DNA from: Bacillota bacterium
GTDB lineage: Bacteria; Bacillota; Sulfobacillia; Sulfobacillales; Sulfobacillaceae
DNA length: 64,000 nt
Assembly: GCA_021797825.1 (NCBI GenBank)
Contig: JAJZZA010000007.1
Location: 1 to 64,000, forward strand
Reading direction: 5' to 3'
How positions within the stretch are numbered: position 1 is the stretch's first letter; each line of letters starts with the position of its first letter. Of this stretch, positions 44,303 through 54,022 are shown in pieces. The notes under the pieces were generated by a model. That model was not told the DNA's origin, did not search any database, and saw nothing but the letters and a program-made list of their open reading frames with translations. Position numbers and translations under genes: made by a program.

Positions 44303-44795
44303 CCGCATCCGAGAACCTCGGGCCAGCCTCCGGCGCCGGTGCGAGACGCTTTTGGCCCACGCCCCAATTCGCTCATCCCCCCGGCCGATTCTCGCCAGGG
44401 CCGCCCGCAACCGTGGCCCGGATGGGACTCAACCCGCCCGGCACCTCAACGGATTGCGACCGGCGGCGCGACCACCTTCCCCAGACGCTGCTTTGCCGCC
44501 CGCGGCGGCGGCTTGATCCCCCGGCGTGAATGCATAAACCGCTCGGACCGGAGGCATTCTCTTCTTTAAGCATCGCGAACAACGGGAGGGCGTTAACAAC
44601 TCCGGTGGCGTTATCCCTGACCAGCCCAACGGTCCCCGCCCGGCGGATGACGTGACGGGTTTCGGCCGGGGCTGACGGCTATGCCAACCCCAGACAAAAA
44701 GCAGGTGACTTCGTACGCGACATGACACGGGCAACCCCCTGGCGTCCAACCTTTTGCAAGCCCTCGCGGGACTCTCGCGGGAGCTCAGCGGGTGG
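44303..44795. other. Divergent intergenic region before the germination operon
   Basis: About 490 bases without a supported gene. It should contain the forespore (sigma-G type) promoter of the ger operon, but I cannot point to a convincing one. Short frames on both strands are unlikely to be coding. Confidence 0.35.
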
Positions 44796-46271
44796 ATGGG
44801 AGAAATGGAGCCGAGACTCGACCGGCAGGGACTGGCGGTCGGCGACTTGGAGGCAATCGCTCGCCATTTAAAGGCGGTGTTCGGCCCCAGCGACGACTTC
44901 ACGCTGCGAGCCATCCGCACCCCCGGCCCGTCTACGAACAGCTTGCTGGCGTACATCGACGGCTTGATCGACCCCGCCTTGCTTGACGGACAAGTCGTGC
45001 AACCGCTGCTGGCCGCCCATCCCGCCATACCCCACTGGCCGGGCGGCGCTCCCGTCAGCGAGGCCGCCGACTGGGCGGCCGTGATCGAGGGATGTCTCAG
45101 CGGTCGCGTGGCCGTCTTCCGGGCAGAAATGGCGGGCGCGGTGATGGTGGACATCGCCCGCATTCCCCATCGCGCCATCGATCGCGCGCAAACCGAAATG
45201 AGTGTGCGCGGACCCCAGGAAGCCTTCGCCGACGTGGTTGCCATTCAGTTTGCGCAATTGCGCTGCCGACTGCCGACCCCGGATTTAGTCTGTGAAAGCC
45301 TAACCCGGGTTTCGCAGCTGCCCGTTCCCATCGGCCTGGCTTACCTGCAAAATGTCGTGCAGCCGGACGTCGTCTCCGCGGTGCGCCTCCGCCTGCGGCG
45401 GATGGCGATTGACGCGCCCATCAACAGCACGCGGATCGGCGCGCACGTGCGCGACCGCCCGTGGGCCATTTTCCCCACCGTTCGGTACACCGAACGCGTG
45501 GATTGGGCGGCCTTGGAGCTGCAGCAAGGCAAGGTTGCCATTTTGGTGGCGGGCGACCCGTTCGTCATCACCCTCCCCACCACCTTAGCCGACTTTTACC
45601 GCACCACCTCCGACTACAGTTCGGCTTGGTACGATACCTCGCTGATCCGTGTCATCCGCTTGCTCGGCTGGGCCTTCGGCATCTACCTGCCCGCCATTTA
45701 TATCGCTTTGACCGAGGTCAATCCGGACCTGATCTCGCCCAAATTGTTCGACCTGGTGGCCGGCAGCCATACGGCCCTGCCCTTTACGCCGCTGGTTGAG
45801 GTGGTGGTGATGATTCTGGTGATTGAAGTGCTGCGTGAAGCGGCCCTGCGCCTGCCCAAAATTCTGGCCTCAACCATTGGCACGGTGGGAGCGATTGTGG
45901 TCGGCACGGCCGTGGTCAAGGCCGGATTCGTCAGCCCCCAAATTATTGTCCTGATGACCCTGACGGCGCTCAGCCTGTTCAGCGCGCCCACCTATGAACT
46001 CATCGCCACCTGGCGGCTGGTCGGATGGATTATGTTGCTAAGCGGTTTTGTGCTGGGGATGTTCGGCATCATTCTGGCGACATTTTGGGTGACGGGCGAA
46101 ATGGTCACCCTCTCCTCCTACGGAGTTCCTTACCTGGTCCCCTATTCTCCGTTTCGTCCCAAGGATTGGAGCAACACCTTGTGGCGCGTGCCCTGGACCC
46201 GCCTGGTGCGCAGGCTGACCGAGGGCCGCGGACGGGAATTGCGTTGGGCGCGGGCAGCGCGACGCCCGTGA
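44796..46271 (+). CDS. Spore germination protein, GerA family
   Basis: A germinant-receptor A subunit of about 491 residues. The N-terminal cytoplasmic half starts with LEAIARHLKAVFGPSDDFTL and carries the motif WAIFPTVRYTERVDWAALEL, and SDYSSAWYDTSLIRVIRLLG leads into about five membrane helices (GIYLPAIYIAL, VVVMILVIEVLREAALRLPK, IVVGTAVVKAGFVSPQ and others). It sits in the inner spore membrane and works with B and C subunits to sense nutrients. The frame opens at TTG 44754; ATG 44796 is preferred because GGGAG precedes it and the protein then starts like its relatives. Overlaps gerC by four bases. Confidence 0.88.
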   Translation: MGEMEPRLDRQGLAVGDLEAIARHLKAVFGPSDDFTLRAIRTPGPSTNSLLAYIDGLIDPALLDGQVVQPLLAAHPAIPHWPGGAPVSEAADWAAVIEGCLSGRVAVFRAEMAGAVMVDIARIPHRAIDRAQTEMSVRGPQEAFADVVAIQFAQLRCRLPTPDLVCESLTRVSQLPVPIGLAYLQNVVQPDVVSAVRLRLRRMAIDAPINSTRIGAHVRDRPWAIFPTVRYTERVDWAALELQQGKVAILVAGDPFVITLPTTLADFYRTTSDYSSAWYDTSLIRVIRLLGWAFGIYLPAIYIALTEVNPDLISPKLFDLVAGSHTALPFTPLVEVVVMILVIEVLREAALRLPKILASTIGTVGAIVVGTAVVKAGFVSPQIIVLMTLTALSLFSAPTYELIATWRLVGWIMLLSGFVLGMFGIILATFWVTGEMVTLSSYGVPYLVPYSPFRPKDWSNTLWRVPWTRLVRRLTEGRGRELRWARAARRP

Positions 46272-47383
46272 AGCCGGCTGGCCGCATCGGGATCCGGTTA
46301 CTGGCGCTGTTGGGGCTCTTGCTCACGCTGAGCGGGTGCTGGGATCAACGGCCGGTGGAAACGCGGGCCGCCGTGGTCGCCCTCGGCATCGATCCGGGAC
46401 GCAGCCGTTCGCTCTTTCGCTACACGTTTGTCTTTCCCAACGTGACCACCACGGCCACCAGTCTGGCGGCGACTCCCTCCAGCCAGGAGTTTTTTACCGT
46501 CACCGTCGAGTCCCAAAGCTTGACCGGGGCGTTGTCCGCCGCGCAGCAGCGCCAAAGCCGCTCCCTTTATCTGGGCCAAGTCCGGCTTATCGCCTTGTCG
46601 ACCCGCTTGCCCGTCACCGTCTGGCGCAACACCCTCAATTCCGCCGTCCAGTCGGGACGTTTCGTGTTGACGTTTTGGCTGGTGGGCACGTCGCACGCGC
46701 GGCGTCTGGTATCGCTCAGTCCGCCCTCTGAGGTCGTTCCCGAAGTGGCCGTCTACCGCGCGCTCAGTTGCCATTGTCAGCCAATCCGGTGGACGCAGCG
46801 CGCCTGGCGGCTCTGGGTACAATCCCAGACCCCCGGGATTACCCCGTGGGTTCCGGCCGTCTCGACCGAGGGTTCCCGCTTCTTGCTGCACGGCCTGGAC
46901 GTTATCGGCCCCACCCAGGTCGAATCGTGGAACCGCACGCAAACCGGGGGATGGGGCTATTTGACCGGGCGCGTGCGCAACGGGTTCTTAACCATGCATC
47001 AGTCTGGCGGCCAATCCTATACCGTCGGCCAAATCCACGGGCGCTCGGCATTGCGCATCGTCACCCAAGCCCACGGTGTAGACGTGCAGGACTCGTTGCG
47101 CTACACCGGCGTGCTCGAGGGCAACACCGTCGGCAGCGGTTGGTCGGGGACCTTCGAACATCAGGCGGAGATGGCCGCCGCCCACCACATTCTAAGGCTC
47201 GCGGTCCAGGCCTGGCAAAAGGCCCGCGCCACGCATACCGACCCCTTTGGCTGGCACCGCGACTGGCGCTGGCAAGACGAGGCCGGCGCACTCCGCCACC
47301 CGTCCGCAACCGGTTCCTGGCAAGACTGGAACATCCGGGTGGCGGTCCATTTTCGCATCCGCAACGAAGGGGTGGTGCGCTAA
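46268..47383 (+). CDS. Spore germination lipoprotein, GerC family
   Basis: A 371-residue Ger(x)C lipoprotein. The GTG start overlaps the gerA stop (GTGA). Signal peptide GIRLLALLGLLLTL leads to the lipobox LSGCWDQRPVE, the almost universal GCWD start of GerC proteins, followed by VALGIDPG. The C-terminal domain is present but the protein is somewhat short and rich in Trp and Gln. It is anchored on the outer face of the inner spore membrane as the third receptor subunit. Confidence 0.87.
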   Translation: MKPAGRIGIRLLALLGLLLTLSGCWDQRPVETRAAVVALGIDPGRSRSLFRYTFVFPNVTTTATSLAATPSSQEFFTVTVESQSLTGALSAAQQRQSRSLYLGQVRLIALSTRLPVTVWRNTLNSAVQSGRFVLTFWLVGTSHARRLVSLSPPSEVVPEVAVYRALSCHCQPIRWTQRAWRLWVQSQTPGITPWVPAVSTEGSRFLLHGLDVIGPTQVESWNRTQTGGWGYLTGRVRNGFLTMHQSGGQSYTVGQIHGRSALRIVTQAHGVDVQDSLRYTGVLEGNTVGSGWSGTFEHQAEMAAAHHILRLAVQAWQKARATHTDPFGWHRDWRWQDEAGALRHPSATGSWQDWNIRVAVHFRIRNEGVVR

Positions 47384-48541
47384 ATGTCGGCCACCACGGC
47401 AAACCCCAGTCCCCTCACCTACGTCCTCATGCTGGCCGCCAGTCTGCTCGGGCCCGCGCTCTTTGTCTGGCCGTTGCATGTGGTGGTGCGGGCTGGGCAA
47501 AACGCGCTCTGGGGTGTGCTCCTGGCCGCCAGCTGGGCAATCCTGGCCGCCTGGCTGCATTCCCCCCGGCCAAACGCCGAGGCACGCGCCGACGGATGCG
47601 TTCAGACCGCGCTCGACAGCCTCGGCATGATCCTCCTCCTCGGCATCGACGTGCTCATGCTGGTTCTGCTAGCGGGCATGCTGAAGGCGTTTTTCCTCTA
47701 CGAAACCCCGCGTTGGGCGTGTATTTTCCCATTGTTGGCGGTCGTCATGTGGTGGACCGGCCACGGTCGGAGCGCCCCCGCCCGGATCACCGCGTTTTGG
47801 TTGCCTTGGATGCTTATCGTGTCCCTCGCCTTCGGCAGCCTGGCACTCACCAACGCCACCTATTTCCGCGCCGCCTTGCCCAGCACGGACTGCCGTTTGT
47901 CGCAGGTGGTCGCGGCCGCGTATACCACCGCCTATCTCGGCGTGCCGCTGGGATTGACGGTGCGCCGGCTGGGAGGCACGGTGGCGGGGGGACCTGGCTC
48001 CCGTTACGCGGTTTTCGGGGTGCTGCTGGCCGGAAGCATTCTCTTGCTCATTTACGGACTCAATCTCGCCACCCTCGGCCCCGATGCGCTGGTGCATTTG
48101 CGGTGGCCCTCGGTCTTCACGTTGGAACAAGTTACCCTGGACAGCGCGTTTTTCATCAGCCGGGTGGGCATCGCGGTCATTTTTGTTTGGACCCTGGGGG
48201 TGGCTATGGCCGTGCTGATGCATTTTCATTTGGCCACCAGGCTGTGGGTTCCGCCCCACCGATCCCAACGGCGTTGGATAGTCACCGGCGTCATGGGACT
48301 CTTGGTGGCGGGGGCCAGCAACCTGGTCCTCTCCCCGTTGGCCGCCACCCACCTGATCTTGCACCTGGTCAATCCGCTCGCCGTCGCCTATCTCGGCATC
48401 GATACCCTGGCAGGCATCGGGCACCGCTGGCGAACACGGAAGCAACCGCCGGAGCACGCCCGTCCCCCAGGCCACAGCGGACCCGGTCGCCGTCCGCCAA
48501 GCAACCGCCCGCCAGCCCCGGTGCCCGATCCCAGGCATTGA
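47384..48541 (+). CDS. Spore germination permease, GerB family
   Basis: A 385-residue polytopic protein of the GerB group of amino-acid permease-like receptors. About ten hydrophobic segments are seen, for example YVLMLAASLLGPALFVWPLH, ILLLGIDVLMLVLLAGMLKA, YAVFGVLLAGSILLLIYGLN and FFISRVGIAVIFVWTLGVAM, with the last about 50 residues Pro/Arg-rich and hydrophilic. The ATG follows the gerC stop immediately. It would bind the germinant. Gene order A-C-B rather than A-B-C is a minor variation. Confidence 0.82.
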   Translation: MSATTANPSPLTYVLMLAASLLGPALFVWPLHVVVRAGQNALWGVLLAASWAILAAWLHSPRPNAEARADGCVQTALDSLGMILLLGIDVLMLVLLAGMLKAFFLYETPRWACIFPLLAVVMWWTGHGRSAPARITAFWLPWMLIVSLAFGSLALTNATYFRAALPSTDCRLSQVVAAAYTTAYLGVPLGLTVRRLGGTVAGGPGSRYAVFGVLLAGSILLLIYGLNLATLGPDALVHLRWPSVFTLEQVTLDSAFFISRVGIAVIFVWTLGVAMAVLMHFHLATRLWVPPHRSQRRWIVTGVMGLLVAGASNLVLSPLAATHLILHLVNPLAVAYLGIDTLAGIGHRWRTRKQPPEHARPPGHSGPGRRPPSNRPPAPVPDPRH

Positions 48542-48621
48542 CCAGAGCGGGCGGGCAGGGCGGGCCGCAGGTGATGCCCGGACCAGGCTCAGCCCGCGGC
48601 TGGGCCATCTTGCTGGTTTCG

Positions 48622-49329
48622 TCAGCGACATGCGGGGGTAAAACGCATTTTCCGCACAGATTGGCAGCACGGGCCCCCAAGCCTGAAGCGAGGCGATCTA
48701 AGCACAAAGGGCATTGCCGACAGTTCGGCGACGCCCAGCGCGGGCGCCACCGCGTCTTGTCCGCTGGCGCAGAGAGACTCAAGCGCAGGCGACATCCCCG
48801 CCGCCTCGGCGGGCGGCAGGGCCAGCCCAAGACGCCCGGTCAACAGCGGCCAGCTGGGCAGATCCGAATGATTGAGCGGCAAAGGCAAAATGGAGAGACG
48901 TCGACCATCGCCCGGGCGGTGAGTTTTTCCAGACGCTCGCCAGCGGCTTCCACCAACCGCACCCGGACCCCGGGCAACCGGTGGTTGAACACCGGCAATA
49001 ACCGGGGCAACACCTGTCCCCCGGTGATGGCGGTGGTGCCAACCGCCAGATCGGGTCCCATACCCTCGGAACGATCCCGCATCGCCCGTTCCCCATCGTC
49101 ATCCAGCTGAAGAATCTGCGTCGTGTGGCTCGCTCGATAACACGCTGCCCATCCGCGGTCGGCGTCACCCGGCCGACTCGCGGTGAAACCGGCGGACGCC
49201 GCGTTCGCGCTCCCACTTGGCAACCTGCTGGCTCAGCGAGGGCTGCGAGTTCCCGAGACGATGGGCGGCCTCGGCAACACTTTTCTCCCGGTGGATGGCG
49301 ACGACATATCGCAGCAGCCTGATTCCCAC
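48622..49329 (-). pseudogene. Frameshifted LysR-family regulator
   Basis: Pieces of one LysR protein lie in order in different minus frames. From GTG 49329: RLLRYVVAIHREKSVAEAAH and NSQPSLSQQVAKWERERGVR, the helix-turn-helix, ending in a stop. Then RVTPTADGQRVIERATR (winged part) in the next frame. Then LAVGTTAITGGQVLPRLLPV and LPGVRVRLVEAAGERLEKL (effector lobe) in a third. Finally NHSDLPSWPLLTGRLGLALP near 48850. At least three frame changes are needed, so no functional protein is made. It is divergent from the methyltransferase at 49451, which it probably once controlled. Confidence 0.72.
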
Positions 49330-49351
49330 GCTGCGTCCCCCATAACCTGAG

Positions 49352-49363
49352 CCTATCGATAGG
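49352..49363. promoter_or_regulatory. Palindromic operator candidate between LysR pseudogene and methyltransferase
   Basis: CCTATCGATAGG is a perfect 12-base palindrome, followed by ATAGATGGTATAT. It is centred in the divergent promoter region, where a LysR protein would bind. Because the regulator is broken, the site may be an orphan. Confidence 0.45.
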
Positions 49364-49450
49364 ATAGATGGTATATCTTCGACAGCGAGCCCGAAATGCC
49401 GTATGATCCCGCCAACCGCACCATCCCAAGAGACGAGGAGGGATTCGCAA

Positions 49451-50278
49451 ATGGCCGATGGCCCCCGCACCGACCGCCCCTGCGGATCGAATGAATTGGT
49501 AGAGCGCCAGTTTTCCCGCTTGGCGGGTCGCTATGAGACGTCTGCCGTGCACGCCCAAGGCCAAGACTTGGGTTGGATGGTGAGCGACGCCGCGTTGACG
49601 GGGCAAGAACGCGTGCTGGATGTGGGAACCGGAGCCGGCCATACCGCTCTGGCGCTGGCGCCGGGCGCTTGGACGGTAACCGGCATCGATCTTACCGCCG
49701 ACATGATCGCCCGCGCCGCGCAGTTGGCAGAGCGGCGCGCATTGGCCAACGTGCAGTTTGTGGTCGGCGATGTCGTCCGCTTGCCGTTCCCCGCTGATTA
49801 CTTCGACCGCGTCGCATGCCGTTTCGCCGCCCATCATTTTGTCGACCCCGACGGCGCGGCCCGAGAAATATCGCGTGTTTTAAGGCCTGGCGGCAGGCTT
49901 CTGCTGATCGACCACATCGCCCCCGACGATGGCGAACTCGACGCCTTTATCAATCGCGTCGACTGGCTGCGAGACCCATCGCACGTGCGCGAATGGACGG
50001 CTCGCGAGTGGGCACATCGTTTTCAGCAAGTGGATATCCCCACCACCGTCGCCCGCGAGTGGGACCTGACGCTTGAGGTGGGGTGGTGGCTCGAGCAAGC
50101 CGGAACCCCCGGGGAACGGCGGCAAGAGATTTTGCAGATGCTGCGGGACGCCCCGCCAGCCGCCCGCGACATGTTTTCGATCCGGCTCGACCAATCGCGC
50201 CAACCCGTTTCGTTCGTGCTGAAATGCGCCTTGTTCACGGGCCGCAAGGCCGCCGTCCCGCCCGGCCCAACCGCATAA
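49451..50278 (+). CDS. SAM-dependent methyltransferase (class I)
   Basis: A 275-residue class I methyltransferase of the UbiE/Methyltransf_11 kind. VLDVGTGAGHTALALAPGAW is the SAM-binding motif I, TVTGIDLTADMI motif II, FVVGDVVRLPFPADYFDRVA motif III region and RVLRPGGRLLLIDHIAPDDG motif IV. Substrate unknown. ATG 49451 follows GACGAGGAGGG; the open frame begins at 49403. The broken LysR gene lies divergently upstream. Confidence 0.87.
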   Translation: MADGPRTDRPCGSNELVERQFSRLAGRYETSAVHAQGQDLGWMVSDAALTGQERVLDVGTGAGHTALALAPGAWTVTGIDLTADMIARAAQLAERRALANVQFVVGDVVRLPFPADYFDRVACRFAAHHFVDPDGAAREISRVLRPGGRLLLIDHIAPDDGELDAFINRVDWLRDPSHVREWTAREWAHRFQQVDIPTTVAREWDLTLEVGWWLEQAGTPGERRQEILQMLRDAPPAARDMFSIRLDQSRQPVSFVLKCALFTGRKAAVPPGPTA

Positions 50279-50579
50279 GGCGGGATGGGGCGGCAGGCTC
50301 GCCGAGGCCGGATGCTGGGGATTGGGCTCTGGACGGGGTCGCCGCAACCGGTTATCACCTAACCACCGGGAGCCGTCACCGCAACCCATCGCCGGCCCGC
50401 GGCCAAACCTGGATGCCCGGCGCGGACCGCACCCCCTCGCGCCGCGCTTTTGGCGCTCGCGGCCAAAGCCCCGATGACATTAGAGCGCCCGCGCACCGAA
50501 CCCGGCTCGCCCGGGCGGGCGCATCCCCCGAACGCCGGGCCCGGGTGGGTGCGGCGTCTCCGCGGGGGATCCGGGGATC
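50279..50579. other. Gene-free GC-rich gap
   Basis: About 300 bases between the 3' ends of the methyltransferase and the DUF4012 gene (convergent). A terminator serving both would be expected. I see only scattered GC-rich inverted repeats and no T tract. Confidence 0.4.
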
Positions 50580-52418
50580 TCACTGCGGCAACGACAGCTG
50601 CACATCATGCGTCAGGGTGAAGCTCCGGTGATAGCGGCCAAAGGTGACTGATTCGCTATCGTAGCGAATGCCGGGCTGTTTTTGAATGGTCAGCGTGCGC
50701 AACGACAGGCCCTTGGGCAACAGATAGCGGATGGTCATGGATCCCACCGCCGGCGGTTGGGATTTGTTCATCCGGCCAGGCAGGCTGATGTGGTTGCCAA
50801 ATACCATCTTATTGACGGTGTGATTTTGGTAGACTTCGGTCACCCCGTTAATGTCGCCTGACATGCCGAGCAAGGTCGACCCGGTCGGCACGTAGATCCG
50901 GACCCAGGCGAGATAGGGCACCACCAGCCAGTTGTTGACCACCGCCGGGTTGGTCCAGGTAATGGTTACGGTTTGCTCGACCTGCCCGTTCGACTGCCGG
51001 TTCAAGGTGGTCGCCACCGCGTAGTGCATAAAATAGTTGTCTTTGTGCCCGCCCAGGTTGGCGTCCACCACCTCCAAATAATCCCCGGGCACCTTTTTGT
51101 CCATGGTGCCGCCCCAGTTGAAGTGCTGTACCATCGCTTCAGCCCGCGGGTTGTTGAAGTAAAACACCAGCAACTTCTGATTCAGCGCCTGTTGCACGGT
51201 GTTCAGCACCGCGCTGATGGTGCCCCCGTGGGCGGTCAGCACCCGATGGATGAGGTCTTTCATCATCACGCCAATGAACGCCTTGCGGGTATTGGACGGC
51301 AACCCGGACATCTCCGCGATGTACTCCATTTCATAGTTGGCGTTTTGCGCGGTAATGCGCAGATGATGGTAACTCGCAGGCATGGTAATCGGCCCCACAT
51401 CCGCCAGCAGGTTGTCGACAAACCAGGTGTCCACAAAGACCATCCCGTTAATGGGCGCGGCATGGGGAATCGACTGGTAAAACCGGTTGATGTAGCCCAC
51501 CGTGGTGGGCACGTTGGGCGAAAGGTTAGCGTCACGGATGTGCCAGTGCTGGGTGTACACGTAATGGAGAATCGGAGGCGCTGGCGGCCGGTACTGCACC
51601 GACGAAGCCAACGAATAGATGTTGTGCGCGGCCAGCGATCCGACCAGGCCTTGATGGACCGTCACCAGGCTGTAGGCCGTCATAAACCCGCCGGTCGGGC
51701 GCAACTCCCCGCTGTTTTGAAAGAGCAGCAGGTAGCGTTGTTGCGTGGGCACGCCCAATACCTGCTGCACCACCCCCGCCGACTGAATAATGCCGGGAAT
51801 GCGGGACACCCAGGTCGTCGCCAACTGCTGGGCATGGGTCAGCGAGGCGGCATGACTTTGCAAAAAACTCGGCAAGGCCGCGGCATGCACCTGGTTCAGC
51901 TCCGCCACCGCATGCTGAAAGTCGGGCTGCGCCCGATGCAGCGCGGGGACCAGCTTGGGCAGCGCCTTGACCAGCGCGGCGATGCGCTCGCGCCCGGTGA
52001 CGGGAGTTCCCCCTGTGCGGTAGCCCAGGCTGACCGCAATCTGCTGCAGGTCCGGCCACAACAGATTGAGGCCGGCGGTGCCATATTGGCCGGCGGCGGC
52101 CACATGCCGGGCCGCCGTGTAGAGCGGCCCCACCCCGGGAACCCAGCGCGCATAGGGCATCCAGTTCAGGGCCGCGTAGAGTCCGGCGAAATCTTGCGAG
52201 GCGCGGGTCAAATCCGCTCCCAGCGTACTCACCTGATGCGCCTTGACGGCTTTGGCCACCGCACCGCGCAGATTCGCCAACTGCCACACCGACCAGGCCG
52301 CCCGCACCGGCGGGCCCAGCACCACCAGCCCCAGCGCGGCCAGCAGGGCCGCCCGGGCCAAACGCCGCCACCGCACCACAACCCGTGTGGTCGGAATTCT
52401 CGGCGATGCTTTAGCCAT
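50580..52418 (-). CDS. DUF4012-family membrane-anchored protein
   Basis: A 612-residue protein of the DUF4012 family. One N-terminal membrane helix (LARAALLAALGLVVLGPPVR) anchors a large extracytoplasmic part. The family motif YLLLFQNSGELRPTGGFMTA lies near residue 230, with FVDTWFVDNLLADVGPITMP and the C-terminal VTITWTNPAVVNNWLVVPYL region. The exact role of the family is unknown; members sit in exopolysaccharide and cell-wall gene sets. ATG 52418 overlaps the end of the glycosyltransferase gene by eight bases, so the two are coupled; the frame opens at 52478. Confidence 0.82.
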   Translation of the reverse strand: MAKASPRIPTTRVVVRWRRLARAALLAALGLVVLGPPVRAAWSVWQLANLRGAVAKAVKAHQVSTLGADLTRASQDFAGLYAALNWMPYARWVPGVGPLYTAARHVAAAGQYGTAGLNLLWPDLQQIAVSLGYRTGGTPVTGRERIAALVKALPKLVPALHRAQPDFQHAVAELNQVHAAALPSFLQSHAASLTHAQQLATTWVSRIPGIIQSAGVVQQVLGVPTQQRYLLLFQNSGELRPTGGFMTAYSLVTVHQGLVGSLAAHNIYSLASSVQYRPPAPPILHYVYTQHWHIRDANLSPNVPTTVGYINRFYQSIPHAAPINGMVFVDTWFVDNLLADVGPITMPASYHHLRITAQNANYEMEYIAEMSGLPSNTRKAFIGVMMKDLIHRVLTAHGGTISAVLNTVQQALNQKLLVFYFNNPRAEAMVQHFNWGGTMDKKVPGDYLEVVDANLGGHKDNYFMHYAVATTLNRQSNGQVEQTVTITWTNPAVVNNWLVVPYLAWVRIYVPTGSTLLGMSGDINGVTEVYQNHTVNKMVFGNHISLPGRMNKSQPPAVGSMTIRYLLPKGLSLRTLTIQKQPGIRYDSESVTFGRYHRSFTLTHDVQLSLPQ

Positions 52419-53565
52419 GCGACACCCCGGAATGCGCTGGGTGGGGGGCATTCGCCAACGGGCCTCGCGCCCGTCCATACTGGAAATATTCCTCCAGTTG
52501 GTCTACCGCCCGATCCCAGGTAAATTGCCGGACCCGCGCCTGCCCCTTGCGGCGCAGCGTCTCCAACAGCACCGAATCCGTCATGATCGCCTCCAAATTG
52601 CTCACCAATGCCTGCACGTCGCCCGGCGGGCTCAACAGCGCCGTCACGCCCGGGTCCGCGTAATCGCGGCAACCGCCGGAGTCGGTGCCGACAAAGACCG
52701 CCCCACACGCCATCGCTTCCGCGGCCATCAAGCCGAATCCTTCTTGCCAACTGGCCCCCACAAAGATGCTATGCCCTCCGTAAACCTCGCGGGCCAGCAC
52801 CTCTTGCGCGGGATTTTCAATATACTTTATCCACCTCGGCCAATCGGCCGGCCGGGATTCCGCGCCAAACGCCGTCATCGGCACCGCCGGCCAGCGCTCA
52901 TGAATCCGGCTCAAGGCGGCCAGCGCGTCCGCACTCCCTTTCCAGCGATAGGGATGATAGGGCGTGATCAGGCTGGGCGTACGGGGCGCGGCGGGGGGGT
53001 GGTTTAAAAACACCGGTTCCAGACCACTCGCAATCCGTCTGACCTCGGTCTCCCCGGCGCGCCGTGCTTCATCAAGCAGCCACTGCGACACGACGACCTT
53101 ATAGATCGGCAACTTCCATGTCGCCAAGGCCCGCTCCGAGGGCCCATGCCAGGTTTCCCGGTGTTGAATCAGGTAAAAGGGCACGCCCTGACGCGCACCA
53201 AAATGAGCCACATATTCCGCCGTGGGCCACGCCGTGGCCACGACCACGTCCGCAGCCGGCAATCGCCGCGCGCTGGGTTCTCCGGGCAAATATATCATCT
53301 CGACGCCCGGGTGCAAAGGGGCCCATTCGACCGCCGGCGGCTTGATAAACGGCTCCCACCGCTTCCACGTCCGCCACAGATGGCGTGGCCAGCTTGGAAA
53401 ACGAGGACGCGGCGGAGGCAATTGTCCTAAACGGCCCGCGTGCGCCACCCAGACCTGATGGCCGCGTCGCGCCAGCCGGTCGGCATACGAGTAGACCACC
53501 CGATAGCCGCCAACCGGCGTGCTCGGCGGTCCTGGCAACAAGAACCCCACCCGCATGGTCGGCAT
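52411..53565 (-). CDS. Glycosyltransferase, GT4-like
   Basis: A 384-residue GT-B glycosyltransferase of the GT4 type. MRVGFLLPGPPSTPVGGYRV is the N-terminal Rossmann start with the glycine-rich loop, ADVVVATAWPTAEYVAHF follows, and the C-terminal domain holds SIFVGASWQEGFGLMAAEAM with the EGFGL...EA(M) nucleotide-sugar motif, then ACGAVFVGTDSGG. It moves a sugar from a nucleotide donor to an envelope acceptor; donor and acceptor are unknown. ATG 53565 follows AGAGGAG; the frame opens at 53790. First gene of a pair with the DUF4012 protein. Confidence 0.85.
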   Translation of the reverse strand: MPTMRVGFLLPGPPSTPVGGYRVVYSYADRLARRGHQVWVAHAGRLGQLPPPRPRFPSWPRHLWRTWKRWEPFIKPPAVEWAPLHPGVEMIYLPGEPSARRLPAADVVVATAWPTAEYVAHFGARQGVPFYLIQHRETWHGPSERALATWKLPIYKVVVSQWLLDEARRAGETEVRRIASGLEPVFLNHPPAAPRTPSLITPYHPYRWKGSADALAALSRIHERWPAVPMTAFGAESRPADWPRWIKYIENPAQEVLAREVYGGHSIFVGASWQEGFGLMAAEAMACGAVFVGTDSGGCRDYADPGVTALLSPPGDVQALVSNLEAIMTDSVLLETLRRKGQARVRQFTWDRAVDQLEEYFQYGRARGPLANAPHPAHSGVSHG

Positions 53566-54022
53566 CGCGCTCCTCTCGGCTAATACCCCTCTGACTTTTC
53601 GACATGCCGATCGCAAATTCCTGCCCTGCTGCCGGCGCAGCAGCCGCCAAGGTCTCCCTGTTTTCGCCTCATTTCCCCCGGCGCTGGCCCTTACTATCCT
53701 ACCGTAAGGAACTCTGGCGCGCGCGTCAACCGGCAGGCGGCGGGCCCCCCCACCGGTTGGATCATCCGACCCTCGAACCGGGCGTCCCAACTCGGGTGAG
53801 GCGGCCCGGGCAAACCGACAGAACGGACGCCGGTTTTGGCCAACCGCGCAGCTTTGTCACCAAAATGTCATGGCGGTTAAGGTAGAATAGAGGGCGGACT
53901 GTAAAACGGCCACGGGCACTGTTGGCGATAACGCGAAGCCCACGGGCAGTTCCCAAGCCTTTTACGCCCGAAGTGACCACGATCGAGACAAATCAGGCAA
54001 CACTTAAGGAGGTTCTGGCCGC
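53566..54022. other. Divergent intergenic region upstream of uppP
   Basis: About 450 bases with no supported gene. An A/T-rich patch at 53870-53900 (GTAGAATAGAG) could hold a -10 box for uppP, but no matching -35 is at standard spacing. It also should carry the promoter of the glycosyltransferase pair on the minus strand. Confidence 0.35.

Noticed and set aside
46768-49110. 780-codon plus-strand frame across gerC, gerB and the LysR relic
   Set aside because: Third-position GC artefact; it overlaps two recognisable germination genes in other frames and is Arg/Pro/His-rich.
50973-53007. 516- and 254-codon plus frames opposite the DUF4012 and GT4 genes
   Set aside because: Shadows: His/Gln/Arg-rich and antisense to proteins with diagnostic motifs.
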